Below are positions 33,920 through 42,591 of a stretch of 64,000 nucleotides of DNA, piece after piece. The translations under genes and the position numbers were made by a program. Below the pieces are notes generated by a model. That model saw only the letters and a list, made by a program, of their open reading frames with translations. It made no database searches and was not told where the DNA came from. This stretch comes from CBDFHV01 sp965247705 (GTDB lineage Bacteria; Pseudomonadota; Alphaproteobacteria; Rhodospirillales; CAMCUA01). Positions within the stretch are counted from its first letter, which is position 1. Each line of letters opens with the position of its first letter. The stretch spans positions 124,001-188,000 of the forward strand of contig CBDFHV010000082.1 in assembly GCA_965247705.1 (NCBI GenBank). The letters run 5' to 3'.

Positions 33920-34303
33920 CTATTTAGACTCCTCGAATGTCGGCATCATGTCCGAATCGCATTGCTTGAGTATAGCTACCTCTTCAAGGGCATCCCGCTC
34001 CCCTTTCAGACGTGCATATTCCGCTGCTTGCGGTCCATCCCCTCCTTCGAGGAAGAATAGGGTCGGCCAGAAGAGGATCAGACCAACTCCCATCTGCGCC
34101 TCATCGTTGTCGGCGGTCTTTTTGAGCTGCCCACGAAGTTCGCTGGCACGCCGATGCACTCTCCTCATTTCACCGGCAACCTGCTCACAAGTGTAGTTGT
34201 TGAATTGAACCGGCGACACGTATTGGGCGGCAATCTTGTCCGGTTGCGTAGCACAACCCGCGAGCGCAAGTAGGATTGCCAGTCCTGGCACACAATTTCT
34301 CAT
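33920..34303 (-). CDS. conserved small lipoprotein
   Basis: 127 residues. Lipoprotein signal MRNCVPGLAILLALAGCATQ with Cys17 as lipid site. The mature part matches a widespread lipoprotein family: AAQYVSPVQFNNYTCEQVAG, a coiled coil, then MGVGLILFWPTLFFLEGG and EYARLKGERDALEEVAI. It is found in many bacteria and phages, with unknown function. ATG 34303 follows GGGAGGTGTCCGG. In a prophage it may be a lysogenic-conversion (moron) gene; base composition is lower in GC than its neighbours. Confidence 0.7.
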   Translation of the reverse strand: MRNCVPGLAILLALAGCATQPDKIAAQYVSPVQFNNYTCEQVAGEMRRVHRRASELRGQLKKTADNDEAQMGVGLILFWPTLFFLEGGDGPQAAEYARLKGERDALEEVAILKQCDSDMMPTFEESK

Positions 34304-34380
34304 CCGGACACCTCCCAGGGGGAACGCAGTTAGCTGGGAACCCCGCTTGACATTTTGGCCCATCGGGGACCCCTCGCGGC

Positions 34381-35379
34381 TCACGGAAATTCGCGCGCCA
34401 TCCATTTGACCTCGCCGATGACCTCCGCATTGTCGGGCCACGGCACATCCGGCCAGTCGGCCGCAACGCTGTCGCTCACCAGCAACCACCCACCCTCTTT
34501 GTCTTTGCCCGTGCGCTTGACAATCAAGCCGTCCTCGGTGGTGATCACGAAGATGTGCCCGACGCGCCGGCGCCGCCGGTTGCGGTCCACCAGAATCTTG
34601 CTGCCGACCGGCAACGTCGGCTCCATCGAATCGCTCCGCACGGAAATGATCACAGCCCGCGTCGGATCGATTCCCCGGCTGTCGATCCAGTCGCGCCGGA
34701 ACCACACGGGTCCTTTCACCCACGCCTCGTCGAGGTTGTACGCGCCGCTTCCGGCGGCCGCTTCCATCTCGACCATGTGCACCGATCGGGCGCCGGGAAC
34801 ATCGGTTGCACCATCCTCGACCGCCGCCACGGCCAGGGCGCCGACGTCCTCAACGTCGTTGGAAACGATTGGTAACAGGCGCGGGGACGCCGCCAGATAT
34901 TCCCTGATCTCCTTGCGGAATTCCCGGAGCATCACCTGGGTTTCGGCTCGCAATGCAGCCGCCTCCTCGCGCACTGCTTGGGTAGTTGGTGTGTCCGATG
35001 GCGGAGAGCCGGCCGGGACCGATTCGAAGGCGCCTTCGTCGGGTATCGGACTGACGTAGAATTGGAGGCCGAGGGCTTCGCAGATTTTCTTTAGTTGCGT
35101 GGTGTCTGGCAGAGGAGGTTCATCTGTAGCCGGTGGTGGGGAATCAGCTTTCGAGGACTCGGACGATCCATCCTCGCCACGCGGCGGGCCGATGTAGAAT
35201 TCGAGGCCAAGGGCGTGGCAGATCTCTGCGGCGCGCTCAATAGAGGGGACGTGACCCTCGACAACTCCCTGAACGCTGCGAACTGGTAGGCCAGCGGCAG
35301 ACGCAGCGGCACGGAGCGAGAGCTTCCTAGCCTCTAATCGGTCCCGCACGACCTGTACAAATTCGCTGTGCACGCTCAT
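34381..35379 (-). CDS. phage repressor, HTH plus S24 peptidase (CI/LexA type)
   Basis: 332 residues from ATG 35379 (an upstream ATG 35436 would add 19). The N-terminal helix-turn-helix is LSLRAAASAAGLPVRSVQGV (about 19-38). A linker with coiled coil (REEAAALRAETQVMLREF) leads to the S24 self-cleavage domain: Ser in VRSDSMEPTLPVG, Lys in DGLIVKRTG. The linker also has two similar 'ICxALGL-x-FY' segments (EICHALGLEFYIGP and KICEALGLQFYVSP), a duplicated module. It is divergent from a cro-like gene across a 101-base region, forming the lysogeny switch. Self-cleavage on DNA damage would induce the phage. Confidence 0.85.
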   Translation of the reverse strand: MSVHSEFVQVVRDRLEARKLSLRAAASAAGLPVRSVQGVVEGHVPSIERAAEICHALGLEFYIGPPRGEDGSSESSKADSPPPATDEPPLPDTTQLKKICEALGLQFYVSPIPDEGAFESVPAGSPPSDTPTTQAVREEAAALRAETQVMLREFRKEIREYLAASPRLLPIVSNDVEDVGALAVAAVEDGATDVPGARSVHMVEMEAAAGSGAYNLDEAWVKGPVWFRRDWIDSRGIDPTRAVIISVRSDSMEPTLPVGSKILVDRNRRRRRVGHIFVITTEDGLIVKRTGKDKEGGWLLVSDSVAADWPDVPWPDNAEVIGEVKWMAREFP

Positions 35380-35444
35380 TTCGTGCAAGATGTAGCACAC
35401 GCAGCGCTGATCTGTCACCTGCGCAATAAGTCTCATGAAGGAGC

Positions 35445-35482
35445 TTGACTATTGTGAGATAATTAGCATATATAGGCTATAT
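35445..35482 (+). promoter_or_regulatory. early promoter and operator, leaderless start of the cro-like gene
   Basis: TTGACT (35445-35450), an 18-base spacer and TATATA (35469-35474). The expected start point is six bases later, at the A of ATG 35481, so the cro-like mRNA would be leaderless; no ribosome site is present. A 13-base dyad ATATAGGCTATAT (35470-35482) overlaps the -10 box and the ATG and is the best candidate repressor operator. The stretch is AT-rich against a GC-rich background. Confidence 0.6.
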
Positions 35483-35741
35483 GTCTCATACACGCCACAT
35501 CGTCCGGCTGCTTGAACTGTTGGCAACAGCCAGACACCGCAGCCCTCATACGATTGGCCGCCTCGCGGCCGGCAGTGGTGATTTCTATGCCCGTCTAAGA
35601 GACGGCCACGATCTCACTACACGCCGTGCCGATGAAGTTGTCCAGTACATTTCCGACCACTGGCTAGACGGCCTGGAATGGCCTGCTGACTTCCCGCGAC
35701 CCGAGCCCCGCCCCGAGAGCGAGCACGGGGAGGCGGCGTGA
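35481..35741 (+). CDS. Cro/Ner-like small regulator
   Basis: 86 residues. A predicted helical HTH region: HIVRLLELLATARHRSPHTI, then GRLAAGSGDFYARLRDGHD and TRRADEVVQYISDHW. It is divergent from the repressor, directly downstream of the early promoter, the place of cro or ner in transposable phages. It should dampen repressor or early transcription. The next small frame (ATG 35741) overlaps its stop, giving a peptide MVTEPGAGFWRDHSPP... that ends near 35902 and lies antisense to the next gene; I do not list it as a gene. Confidence 0.65.
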   Translation: MSHTRHIVRLLELLATARHRSPHTIGRLAAGSGDFYARLRDGHDLTTRRADEVVQYISDHWLDGLEWPADFPRPEPRPESEHGEAA

Positions 35742-35801
35742 TGGTGACGGAGCCCGGCGCCGGCTTCTGGCGCGACCACAGCCCGCCGCGCGGCTGGGGG
35801 G

Positions 35802-36020
35802 TCAGATTGAAGTCAGGTTCTCGGCCATCGATCCTAGCGCGTTGGCGGCACCGGTTTCGCCGATTCTGTCGAGCTGCGCTCGTGCTCCGGCGAGGTTGGT
35901 GAATAGATGGTCCATGTCCAACACACCGGCGTCGGCCAGTGTCTTCGCCAATGCTGTGTAAGCGTTATACAGGGCGAGTGCCTTTTCATCGGCGTCGGTC
36001 GGCTGTCGGCGTCTTGTCAT
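35802..36020 (-). CDS. small helical protein, unknown
   Basis: 72 residues: MTRRRQPTDADEKALALYNA, then helices through LAKTLADAGVLDMDHLFTNL and ARAQLDRIGETGAANALGSM. Plausible amphipathic helices and a good codon pattern, but no family recognised. It lies antisense between two plus-strand early genes; weak ribosome site (GGAGGATGTTCG before the ATG). Confidence 0.5.
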   Translation of the reverse strand: MTRRRQPTDADEKALALYNAYTALAKTLADAGVLDMDHLFTNLAGARAQLDRIGETGAANALGSMAENLTSI

Positions 36021-36119
36021 CGAACATCCTCCATCGTGGGTTTGCCTCTCGCGATGGTAGCGGGGGCGGGGGCCGGCGTCATCCGCCGCGCCCCCGTCTT
36101 CGCAAACAGGGCAGCTTGA

Positions 36120-36376
36120 TGCACGCGGCCAAGCTCGATCGCTCGCCCCGCCTCCAGCGCGTTCACGCGTTGCTTAAGGACGGCCGCGAGCATTCGACGC
36201 TCGACATCGTGCGCGCGGCCGGGGTCTGCGCGGTCAACTCCTGCATTGCGGAGCTCCGCGCCAACGGGGCGGCAATCGACTGCCGCCAGATCGTCGATCG
36301 GGCGACCGGCAAGCGCATCTGGGTTTACCGGATGACATCGCCGGTTCCGGCGACGGCGATTAGGGACGCCGCGTGA
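36120..36376 (+). CDS. winged-helix DNA-binding-like early protein
   Basis: 85 residues (MHAAKLDRSPRLQRVHALLK...). The segment REHSTLDIVRAAGVCAVNSC, then IAELRANGAAIDCRQI and KRIWVYRM, is the layout of small phage winged-helix proteins (three helices and a beta hairpin, 'T-x-x-I...AV-x-x-x-I-x-E-L-R-x-N-G'). Expected role: early transcription control. Its stop overlaps the ATG of a basic small frame (MARRLQPNPVRKRAMKRRR) that is broken by IS1380 copy 2 after 28 codons. Confidence 0.6.
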
Positions 36377-36460
36377 TGGCCCGGCGCCTTCAACCGAATC
36401 CCGTGCGAAAGCGGGCAATGAAGCGGCGGCGATATGCATTGTCGCCGCGGAGCCCGTTAG

Positions 36461-38059
36461 CCCGAATTATTCACGGCGCTGATTGAAAATGCTGGTGAGC
36501 GTAGATTAACCTGTTGAAATGCCGTATGATTTTGGTGTCAAGACAAGATCACATGGCAACAGAACAACCCACGGCTCACCATGAACGAGATTACCCCCTA
36601 TCTCCCTGGTTTGTCACCCGTTGGAGGCAAGCCGCTTTGCGCCCGCTTCGACGGCGGACGGCTGTCGTCGGACGGCGGGGTGTTGTTGTTGGGCGAGATC
36701 GACAGGCGGCTCGGCATCGCCGACGTGCTCGCTTCCTGCGTCACCGACGTGCGCGACCCGGCGAGCACGACCCACGCTTACGTAGACATGATCCGGGCGC
36801 GCCTGTTCGCTATTGCCTGCGGGTATGAGGATTGCGACGACCTCGACGTTCTGCGTTTCGATCCGGCGTTCAAGCTGGCCTGTGGCCGTTTGTCCGAGAG
36901 CGGCGACGACCTGATGAGCCAACCGACCCTGTCGCGCCTCGAGAACGCGCCGTCATGGCGCGCGCTCGGGCGCATGGGGCTGTCGATGATCGATCTGTTT
37001 TGCGCCAGCTTCAAGCGCGTTCCGGCGCGCATCGTTCTCGATATCGACGACACCGACGATGCCGTTCACGGCGGCCAGCAGCTGGCGCTGTTCAACGCCC
37101 ATTACGACGACTATTGCTTCCAACCCATCCATATCTTCGAGGCGGCCACCGGCAAGCCGGTGATGTCACTGCTGCGTCCCGGCAAGCGGCCCTCCGGCGA
37201 CGAGGCGGCGCGGATCCTGAGACACGTCATCGGCCGCATCCGCCGCAACTGGCCACGGGTCGAGATCACCGTGCGGGGCGATGGCCACTACGCCACGCCG
37301 GAGGCCATGGAATTCCTCGAACGTCAGGGCTGCGGCTACATCTTCGGGCTTTCCGGCAACGCCCGGCTGAACAGGATCGGCCAGCCGTGGTGCGAGGACG
37401 CCGCCGTGCGCCGGGCGGGGCAGGGAAAGGATAAGGTGCGCCGCTTCTTCCACACCGGCTACCAGGCCAAAAGCTGGTCACGGCAACGCTCGGTCATCGC
37501 CCGCGTGGAAGCTACCGCCAAGGGCTGTGACGTCCGCTTCGTCGTCACCAACCTGAGCGGCCGCGCCAAGGCGCTCTACGAGAAGGTCTACTGCGCCCGC
37601 GGGCGGATGGAAAACATGATCAAGGACCACAAGCTCTACACCAAGTCCGACCGCACGTCGTGCCACCGTTGGGAGGCCAACCAGTTCCGCCTCTTCCTGC
37701 ATACCGGCGCCTACTGGCTGCTGCATCAGCTTCGCCAAGCGGCGCCTCGGAAATCGCTGTGGCGAACGGCCACCTTCGAAACCCTGCGCCGGGCGTTTCT
37801 CAAAATCGCCGTCCGCGTCGAGGAGCTCAAGTCGCGCCTCAGGATCGCCCTGCCTTCGGCCTATCCCTATCAGCCGGCCATGATCGCCATCGCCGGGCGC
37901 ATCACCGCCCAAGGGCCCTGAACCAAGCGGCAGGTGCCGCCGGACGAGCCCCGAACAACAACCTCCAACCTCTCCGACAATCCGTCTCAAAAATCGCCGT
38001 CAACCCGGTCGCTACCGCTCGTCCCGCTGAAATCCGATGGCCGTCATGAATAATTGGGG
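36461..38059 (+). mobile_element. IS1380-family insertion sequence, copy 2 (1599 bp)
   Basis: Same length and ends as copy 1 but opposite orientation, with its own 4-bp duplication TTAG (36457-36460 and 38060-38063). Removing the element and one TTAG rejoins a basic small frame that starts at 36376 and stays open to a TGA at about 38223, giving roughly 80 residues, so the IS may have broken a small gene. One base difference from copy 1 is visible in the transposase. Confidence 0.93.
36581..37921 (+). CDS. IS1380-family transposase, copy 2
   Basis: 446 residues, identical to copy 1 except Tyr for Cys in HTGYQAKSW. The DDE residues are intact (DIDDTDD, RGDGHY, GRMENM), so it should be active. 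Near-identity shows that both insertions are recent relative to phage decay. Between the copies lie capsid, methylase and repressor genes; recombination of the inverted copies would flip about 11.6 kb. Confidence 0.93.
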   Translation: MNEITPYLPGLSPVGGKPLCARFDGGRLSSDGGVLLLGEIDRRLGIADVLASCVTDVRDPASTTHAYVDMIRARLFAIACGYEDCDDLDVLRFDPAFKLACGRLSESGDDLMSQPTLSRLENAPSWRALGRMGLSMIDLFCASFKRVPARIVLDIDDTDDAVHGGQQLALFNAHYDDYCFQPIHIFEAATGKPVMSLLRPGKRPSGDEAARILRHVIGRIRRNWPRVEITVRGDGHYATPEAMEFLERQGCGYIFGLSGNARLNRIGQPWCEDAAVRRAGQGKDKVRRFFHTGYQAKSWSRQRSVIARVEATAKGCDVRFVVTNLSGRAKALYEKVYCARGRMENMIKDHKLYTKSDRTSCHRWEANQFRLFLHTGAYWLLHQLRQAAPRKSLWRTATFETLRRAFLKIAVRVEELKSRLRIALPSAYPYQPAMIAIAGRITAQGP

Positions 38060-38163
38060 TTAGTAGGGTCGGCCGCGAAGACCGGAAACGCGGAATGGAA
38101 CGTCAACCGTGCGGGCGTGACGGCCGGGAGAGACCGGCATCTAACCTCCCTGTTGAACTGGCG

Positions 38164-38212
38164 GCGGGCGGGTCCGTGCTTAGTGCGGGCTCCCCGCCGC
38201 TCTTTTTCAGGG
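38164..38212 (+). terminator. intrinsic terminator-like hairpin
   Basis: GCGGCGGG near 38163-38170 can pair with CCCGCCGC near 38199-38206, followed by TCTTTTT. It lies after the IS1380 copy and before the early lipoprotein gene. Loop length is about 28 bases, longer than usual, so strength is uncertain. Confidence 0.35.
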
Positions 38213-38223
38213 GGACTGGCGTG

Positions 38224-38430
38224 ATGGACTGGCGCGCGGTTGCGGTGGTTATCGGCACTTTGCTCTCGTCGGGATGCGACGAGGCCGCTGCGGATAAGGA
38301 GCTGTATTGGCACTGCGTGCGCGCGCATAGCGAGATGTGGGCCCTCTACCGCATGCCGCCCGAGACCATCAATCAACATTGCCGCCAGCTGCGCAAGAGG
38401 CCGGCACCGGCACGAAAAGAGGCGGCGTGA
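38224..38430 (+). CDS. small lipoprotein, early region
   Basis: 68 residues: signal MDWRAVAVVIGTLLSSGCDE with lipobox SSGC, then a mature part with two Cys (WHCVRAHSEM, NQHCRQLRKR). ATG 38224 follows CAGGGGGACTGGCG. Function unknown. The stop overlaps the ATG of the next gene. Upstream (about 38190) is a GC hairpin with a T-run (GCGGCGGG...CCCGCCGCTCTTTTT), a likely terminator of whatever is transcribed from the IS side. Confidence 0.5.
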   Translation: MDWRAVAVVIGTLLSSGCDEAAADKELYWHCVRAHSEMWALYRMPPETINQHCRQLRKRPAPARKEAA

Positions 38431-39161
38431 TGCGCGAGCGGGCCGATCTGCATGTTGTCGGTAAGACGGATGCCGCGCCCCCGGCCGCCGCCGGTTACGA
38501 CGACTGGATGGCGCGCGGCGGGGAGATTGTCTGTCAGCGCGATCACCAGGGCTGGAGCCTTGTCGACTGGCTGCGCAACGGCGATGAGCGTTATCCCGGC
38601 GACGGGGTGAAGGCGGCGGCCGAGCGGCTTGGGATATCGCCGGGAAAAATCAGTGACTTTCGTTTACTATCAAAGATTTACCCGGAGTTCCGCCGGCGGA
38701 ACTCGCTGACATTTTCGCATCATTTGGAAGTCGCGCGCCTGCCCGAGGCGGCGCGTGAGCGCATTCTGGACGAGGCCGCCGCGGGCAATTGGACACGTAA
38801 CCAGGTGCGCGAAGCAGCCCGCGATGCGTCGCTTGAGGCTCGGCTGGCGCGGGCGGAAGCGGAGCGCGACGAATACAAGCGCCGTCTGCGCGCGGCCGAG
38901 ACCGACCCCCGTGATACGGTGTTGCAAGCGCGCTCGCGCCTCGAAGCCGAACGGCGGGTCGCGCGCGAGGCAGCTCGCCGAGCCGCCAGGATTGTCGAGG
39001 ACCTTGCCGCCTCTGAGGCAACGGCCGCGTTGCATGGCAATGCGAGGCGCGGCGTCGTGCGCGATATTCGCCGCACGGCCGACGCTCTCGTTGCCGACGT
39101 AAACGCGGCGATCGACCGGATCGAGGCCGTCGTTGGCACGCTCGAGGGAGCGGCCGAATGA
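38430..39161 (+). CDS. phage early DNA-binding protein with ParB-like helix-turn-helix
   Basis: 243 residues. The N-terminal region (YDDWMARGGEIVCQRDHQGW, GDGVKAAAERLGISPGKISD) contains an HTH-like stretch around AERLGISPGKISDFRLL. Then comes LTFSHHLEVARLPEAARERI with ILDEAAAGNWTRNQVREAAR, the pattern of ParB/KorB-type DNA-binding segments. The C-terminal half is a charged coiled coil (ARAEAERDEYKRRLRAAE onwards). It precedes and overlaps the transposase gene by 4 bases, so it may help control transposition. Confidence 0.6.
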   Translation: MRERADLHVVGKTDAAPPAAAGYDDWMARGGEIVCQRDHQGWSLVDWLRNGDERYPGDGVKAAAERLGISPGKISDFRLLSKIYPEFRRRNSLTFSHHLEVARLPEAARERILDEAAAGNWTRNQVREAARDASLEARLARAEAERDEYKRRLRAAETDPRDTVLQARSRLEAERRVAREAARRAARIVEDLAASEATAALHGNARRGVVRDIRRTADALVADVNAAIDRIEAVVGTLEGAAE

Positions 39162-41047
39162 CGGCGCTCGCCCGATGCCGCCGTGCGTCATCCGCAACAC
39201 CCGACCCCGCGCCATGCAACGGCGGTGAAGCGGCATTGCAAGCGCCTTTTCCCGCCCCTCAAACCAACCGCCCTGCCGCGCCCGCCCCCTGGGACCGAGC
39301 CACGGACGCCCAGCGCTCCCACGCACTTCGGCGGCTCGCGGAGGTGGAGCGCTCGGATGCGGCCATGGCCTCGGGTCTCTCGCGCGCCGAGGCCGACGCG
39401 ATCGCCGCCGTGGAGGCCGGTGTTTCGGCTTCCGCCCTCACCGGCTGGCGCCGGCGACTGCGGGGCGTTGCTTCCGAGGCGCGCGCGGCGGCGCTGTTGG
39501 ACGCGCGGCGCGAGGGCCGGCCCCGGCGGGACTGGTCGGGGTCGGGCGCGGAGGCGCTGTGGGTTTACTTTCTGACCGACTATCTGCGCCCGGAGGCGCC
39601 GCCGGCGACGGCGAGCTGGGGCCATGCCAGGCGCATCGCCAGGCAGAGGGGCTGGGCGCTGCCGCCCTATCGCGCCTTCATGCGGCGGCTCAGGCGCGAT
39701 GTTCCGAAGGCCGAGATCGTGCGCGCCCGCGAGGGCAGGATCGCCGCCATGGATCTGGTGCCGCATATCACCCGCACCGTGGCCGGGCTCTATCCCCTGG
39801 CCATCATGAACGGCGACGGCAAGATCCACGATTGCTGGGTGACGCTGCCCTCGGGCAAGGCCGGGCGCCCGGTGGTGTGGTACTGGCAGGATGTCTACAC
39901 GCGACGCATTTTGGCCTGGACGGCCGGCGAGACGGAATCGGCGGCGCTGATCCGCACCTCGCTGCACGAGGTGATCACCGTTCACGGCCTGCCTGGCAAG
40001 GTGGTGCTCGACAACACCCGCGCGGCCAGCGCCAAGGAGATCACCGGCGGGCAGAAGGCCCGCAAGCGCAACCGTGCATCCAAGGGTAATCGCCCCGTGG
40101 ATGACGAGCTGCCGGGCGTTCTCAAGCTGCTCGGGATCGACTACGCCACCACCTCGGTGGATATGGACGACGGCGGCCGCGGCGTGGGGCGCGGCCGGGC
40201 CAAGCCGATCGAGCGCGCCTTCCGTGACTTGTGCACCAGGATCGACACCCATCCCCGCCTTGCCGGCTCCGCCACCGGGCGCTCGCCCGGCAACCGGCCG
40301 GAGACCCATCGCAGCAAGGCCGCTCCCTGGCAGACCTTCATCGACGTGGTGGCCGAATGCGTCACCGAACACAACGCCGAGGGCGGCCGGCGCACGGAGA
40401 TCGCGGCCGGGCGGTCGTTCGACGAGGCCTGGAACGAGGCCCTCAAGGGCACGGTGGTGCGCCGGATAGGTGAGGCCCAGGCCCGCGTGCTTCTGTTCTC
40501 GGCCGAGCGGGTGAAGATCGGCCGCGACGGTGCGTTCCATCTCAACGCGGGCCGCGTGCCGCACCGCCCGCCCAACCGCTATCACGATCCGGTGCTGGTG
40601 AACCGTGCCGGCGAGGGGCTGGTGGCGCGCTTCGATCCGAACAATCTGCACGGGCCTTGTCTGGTCTACGACCGGGAGGGCCGCCGGGTCTGCGAGGCGG
40701 CGTGCCTGTTGCCGGCCGGTATCGGCGATACCGCCGCGGCCGGTCACGTAAACCGCGCCCGCCGTCAAATCGACCGCGCCACCCGGCAGGCGGTCGCGGC
40801 GCGGCGCGACATGGACGCGCTGCTCGACGGCCTGGCCGAGGCCGGACCGCCGGCGCCGGCGCCGGCGGCCGAGCCCGCGGCGGTGCGCCTGGTGACTGGC
40901 CGGCACCTGCCGGAGATCCCGCGCCAGGGTAGCGAGCGGCCCGACGCGGGCGTCGAACCGTTCGAGCCGGCTCCGCCGCCGCGCCCGCGCAGTCGGTTCA
41001 TGGCGGCATTGAAGACAGTCCAGCAACTCGAGGAGGACGATCGATGA
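39158..41047 (+). CDS. Mu-type DDE transposase A
   Basis: 629 residues, the size of MuA. The N-terminal domains bind end sites; residues 62-90 (SRAEADAIAAVEAGVSASAL) resemble an HTH. The catalytic core holds Asp in IMNGDGKIHDCW (about 220), Asp in VVLDNTRAASAK (about 284) and Glu in AKPIERAFRDL (about 352), the D-D-E triad. The C-terminal part, ending FMAALKTVQQLEEDDR, carries the MuB/ClpX-contact region. It cuts the TGT...ACA ends and joins them to target DNA. It overlaps MuB by 4 bases. Confidence 0.92.
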   Translation: MTALARCRRASSATPDPAPCNGGEAALQAPFPAPQTNRPAAPAPWDRATDAQRSHALRRLAEVERSDAAMASGLSRAEADAIAAVEAGVSASALTGWRRRLRGVASEARAAALLDARREGRPRRDWSGSGAEALWVYFLTDYLRPEAPPATASWGHARRIARQRGWALPPYRAFMRRLRRDVPKAEIVRAREGRIAAMDLVPHITRTVAGLYPLAIMNGDGKIHDCWVTLPSGKAGRPVVWYWQDVYTRRILAWTAGETESAALIRTSLHEVITVHGLPGKVVLDNTRAASAKEITGGQKARKRNRASKGNRPVDDELPGVLKLLGIDYATTSVDMDDGGRGVGRGRAKPIERAFRDLCTRIDTHPRLAGSATGRSPGNRPETHRSKAAPWQTFIDVVAECVTEHNAEGGRRTEIAAGRSFDEAWNEALKGTVVRRIGEAQARVLLFSAERVKIGRDGAFHLNAGRVPHRPPNRYHDPVLVNRAGEGLVARFDPNNLHGPCLVYDREGRRVCEAACLLPAGIGDTAAAGHVNRARRQIDRATRQAVAARRDMDALLDGLAEAGPPAPAPAAEPAAVRLVTGRHLPEIPRQGSERPDAGVEPFEPAPPPRPRSRFMAALKTVQQLEEDDR

Positions 41048-42023
41048 CCCATTCGACCATCGAGCCGTTCCCCGGCGCCCGCCGGGCGGAAGCGCCGGCC
41101 GACGACTACGAAGCGACGGCTGCGGCCTGCCGCGCCGAGTTGGACGCGGTGGGCCTGTCCATCGCCCAGGCGGCGCGCGAGATGGGCCGCGGCGTGTCGA
41201 ACGCCACGCTCAGCAAGTGGCTGCGCGGCGTCTACGAGGGCGACGTGCCGGCGGTGACGGCACGGGTCGCGACCTGGCTGGAGACGCGGGCCGAGGCGGC
41301 GCGGCGCGGCATGGCGGCGGCCGGCCTCGACCGGCATGTCGCGCTCGGCGTCAGCGAAGAGATCGAGACGGCGCTCGGTCATGCCCAGGCGACGGGCGAT
41401 GTGTCTTGATCCACGGCCGCTCGGGCTGCGGCAAGAGCTGGGCGGCGGCCCGCTATTGCACCGGCCACACGGCGGCCTACCGGCTGAGCGTGACCGATGC
41501 GGTGGCGACCCTGGCGGGCCTGCTCGGGCGCGTCGCGCAGGCGGTGGAGGCGGGCGCCGAGCATCCCTCGGCACTGGCCGCCGAGACGGCGATCGTCAAG
41601 CAACTGGAGGGCCGCCGGGCGCTGCTGTGCGTCGACGAGGCGCATCACCTGGGCCCGCGCCTTCTCGACGAGCTGCGCTGTATCCGCGATCTCGCCGGCT
41701 GCGGGCTGGCGCTGGTGGGCGGCGACGATCTGTGGACGGCGCTCGCCAAGTCGCGGCGCTGCGACCAGATCGTCGGCCGCATCGGCATTCGCCTGGCCCT
41801 GGGCGGCGCGCCCGAGGCCGACGTGCTCGAGTTGGCCCGCGGCGTGCTTGGACGCGCCCCGGCGAAGGGCGAACGCAAACATCTGATGGCCGCCGCGCGC
41901 GGCGCCGGCGGTCTGCACGCCCTGCGGCGGGTGTTCGCGAGGGCATGGGTGCTGGCACGGGCCGCCGGCCACGAACACATCGTCGCCGACGACCTCGCGG
42001 CGGCGACCGAGCAGGCGGCGTGA
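41044..42023 (+). pseudogene. MuB-type transposition ATPase, one-base frameshift
   Basis: Two frames make one protein of about 326 residues. Frame 1 (41044-41409) gives the N-terminal HTH (LSIAQAAREMGRGVSNATLS) and ends HAQATGDVS-stop. Frame 3 continues at 41401 with VLIHGRSGCGKSWAAARYC (Walker A), LLCVDEAHHL (Walker B) and the rest of the AAA+ domain to 42023. One extra G in GATGTG(G)TCTTGATC would join them. MuB is the target-DNA-binding ATPase that stimulates MuA. Either the prophage lost it or a base is missing from the sequence. A programmed frameshift is unlikely because no slippery motif is present. Confidence 0.85.
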
Positions 42024-42280
42024 TGCTGAGCGACGAGCTCCGCCGCACCCTTGCCGTCGCGCGCCAGCACGTGGCGGAAGGAACCATGACCGAGGGGGTG
42101 TGGGACCTGTTCTACGACCGGATCGCGGACATCGCCGCGCGCCTCGAGCACTGGGAGCGCTCGGCGACACCCGGTCCGGCCGCCCGGCTGTCCGCGGTGC
42201 CCGACAACGTGGTGTGGCTGGACGGTCCCGATCGCAAGAGGAACGGCACGACCACCCATCCTCCGGGAGACGCGGCGTGA
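42023..42280 (+). CDS. small early phage protein, unknown
   Basis: 85 residues: MLSDELRRTLAVARQHVAEG, then VWDLFYDRIADIAARLEHWE and a polar tail. Helical N-terminal half; ATG overlaps the MuB stop (TGATG). Typical of the small uncharacterised genes between MuB and Gam; no family name. Confidence 0.6.
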   Translation: MLSDELRRTLAVARQHVAEGTMTEGVWDLFYDRIADIAARLEHWERSATPGPAARLSAVPDNVVWLDGPDRKRNGTTTHPPGDAA

Positions 42281-42591
42281 GGCGGATGGCGCCCCTCGCG
42301 CTCTCCGGCTGCCTTGCACTGTCCGCCTGCGCGAGCACGAACGCCGCCGCGCCGGCCGCCGCCGCGGGCCCTGCGTGCGGAGCGGTCGCCGCCGTCGACC
42401 GGGTGTTGCGGAACAATCACGGCGAGGCGCCGGTATGGCGGGGACTGACCGGCGGCCGGCTCGCGGTGCTCTATCAGGCCCCGGGCGGGAGCTGGACCCT
42501 GGTGACGGCAAGCCCGGCCGGCTTGGCCTGCATCCGTGATCATGGCCGCGACGGGCAGACGTTGCAGGCGGCGGCGAAGGCCGGGACATGA
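42277..42591 (+). CDS. small phage lipoprotein
   Basis: 104 residues from GTG 42277. Signal MRRMAPLALSGCLALSACAS with lipobox LSAC. Mature part has CGAVAAVDRVLRNNHGEAPV and LAVLYQAPGGSWTLVTASPA, resembling conserved host/phage lipoproteins of unknown role. Stop overlaps the next ATG. Confidence 0.6.
   Translation: MRRMAPLALSGCLALSACASTNAAAPAAAAGPACGAVAAVDRVLRNNHGEAPVWRGLTGGRLAVLYQAPGGSWTLVTASPAGLACIRDHGRDGQTLQAAAKAGT

Noticed and set aside
35741..35902. 53-residue frame after the cro-like gene
   Set aside because: The first residues look plausible (MVTEPGAGFWRDHSPP), but the rest is Arg-rich and antisense to another gene; support is too weak to list it.
24838..36457. Inversion between the two IS1380 copies as the cause of the odd phage gene order
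   Set aside because: Each copy has its own matching 4-bp duplication, and the chaperone-to-tape-measure order across copy 1 is the normal one. Both are therefore simple insertions in the present order.
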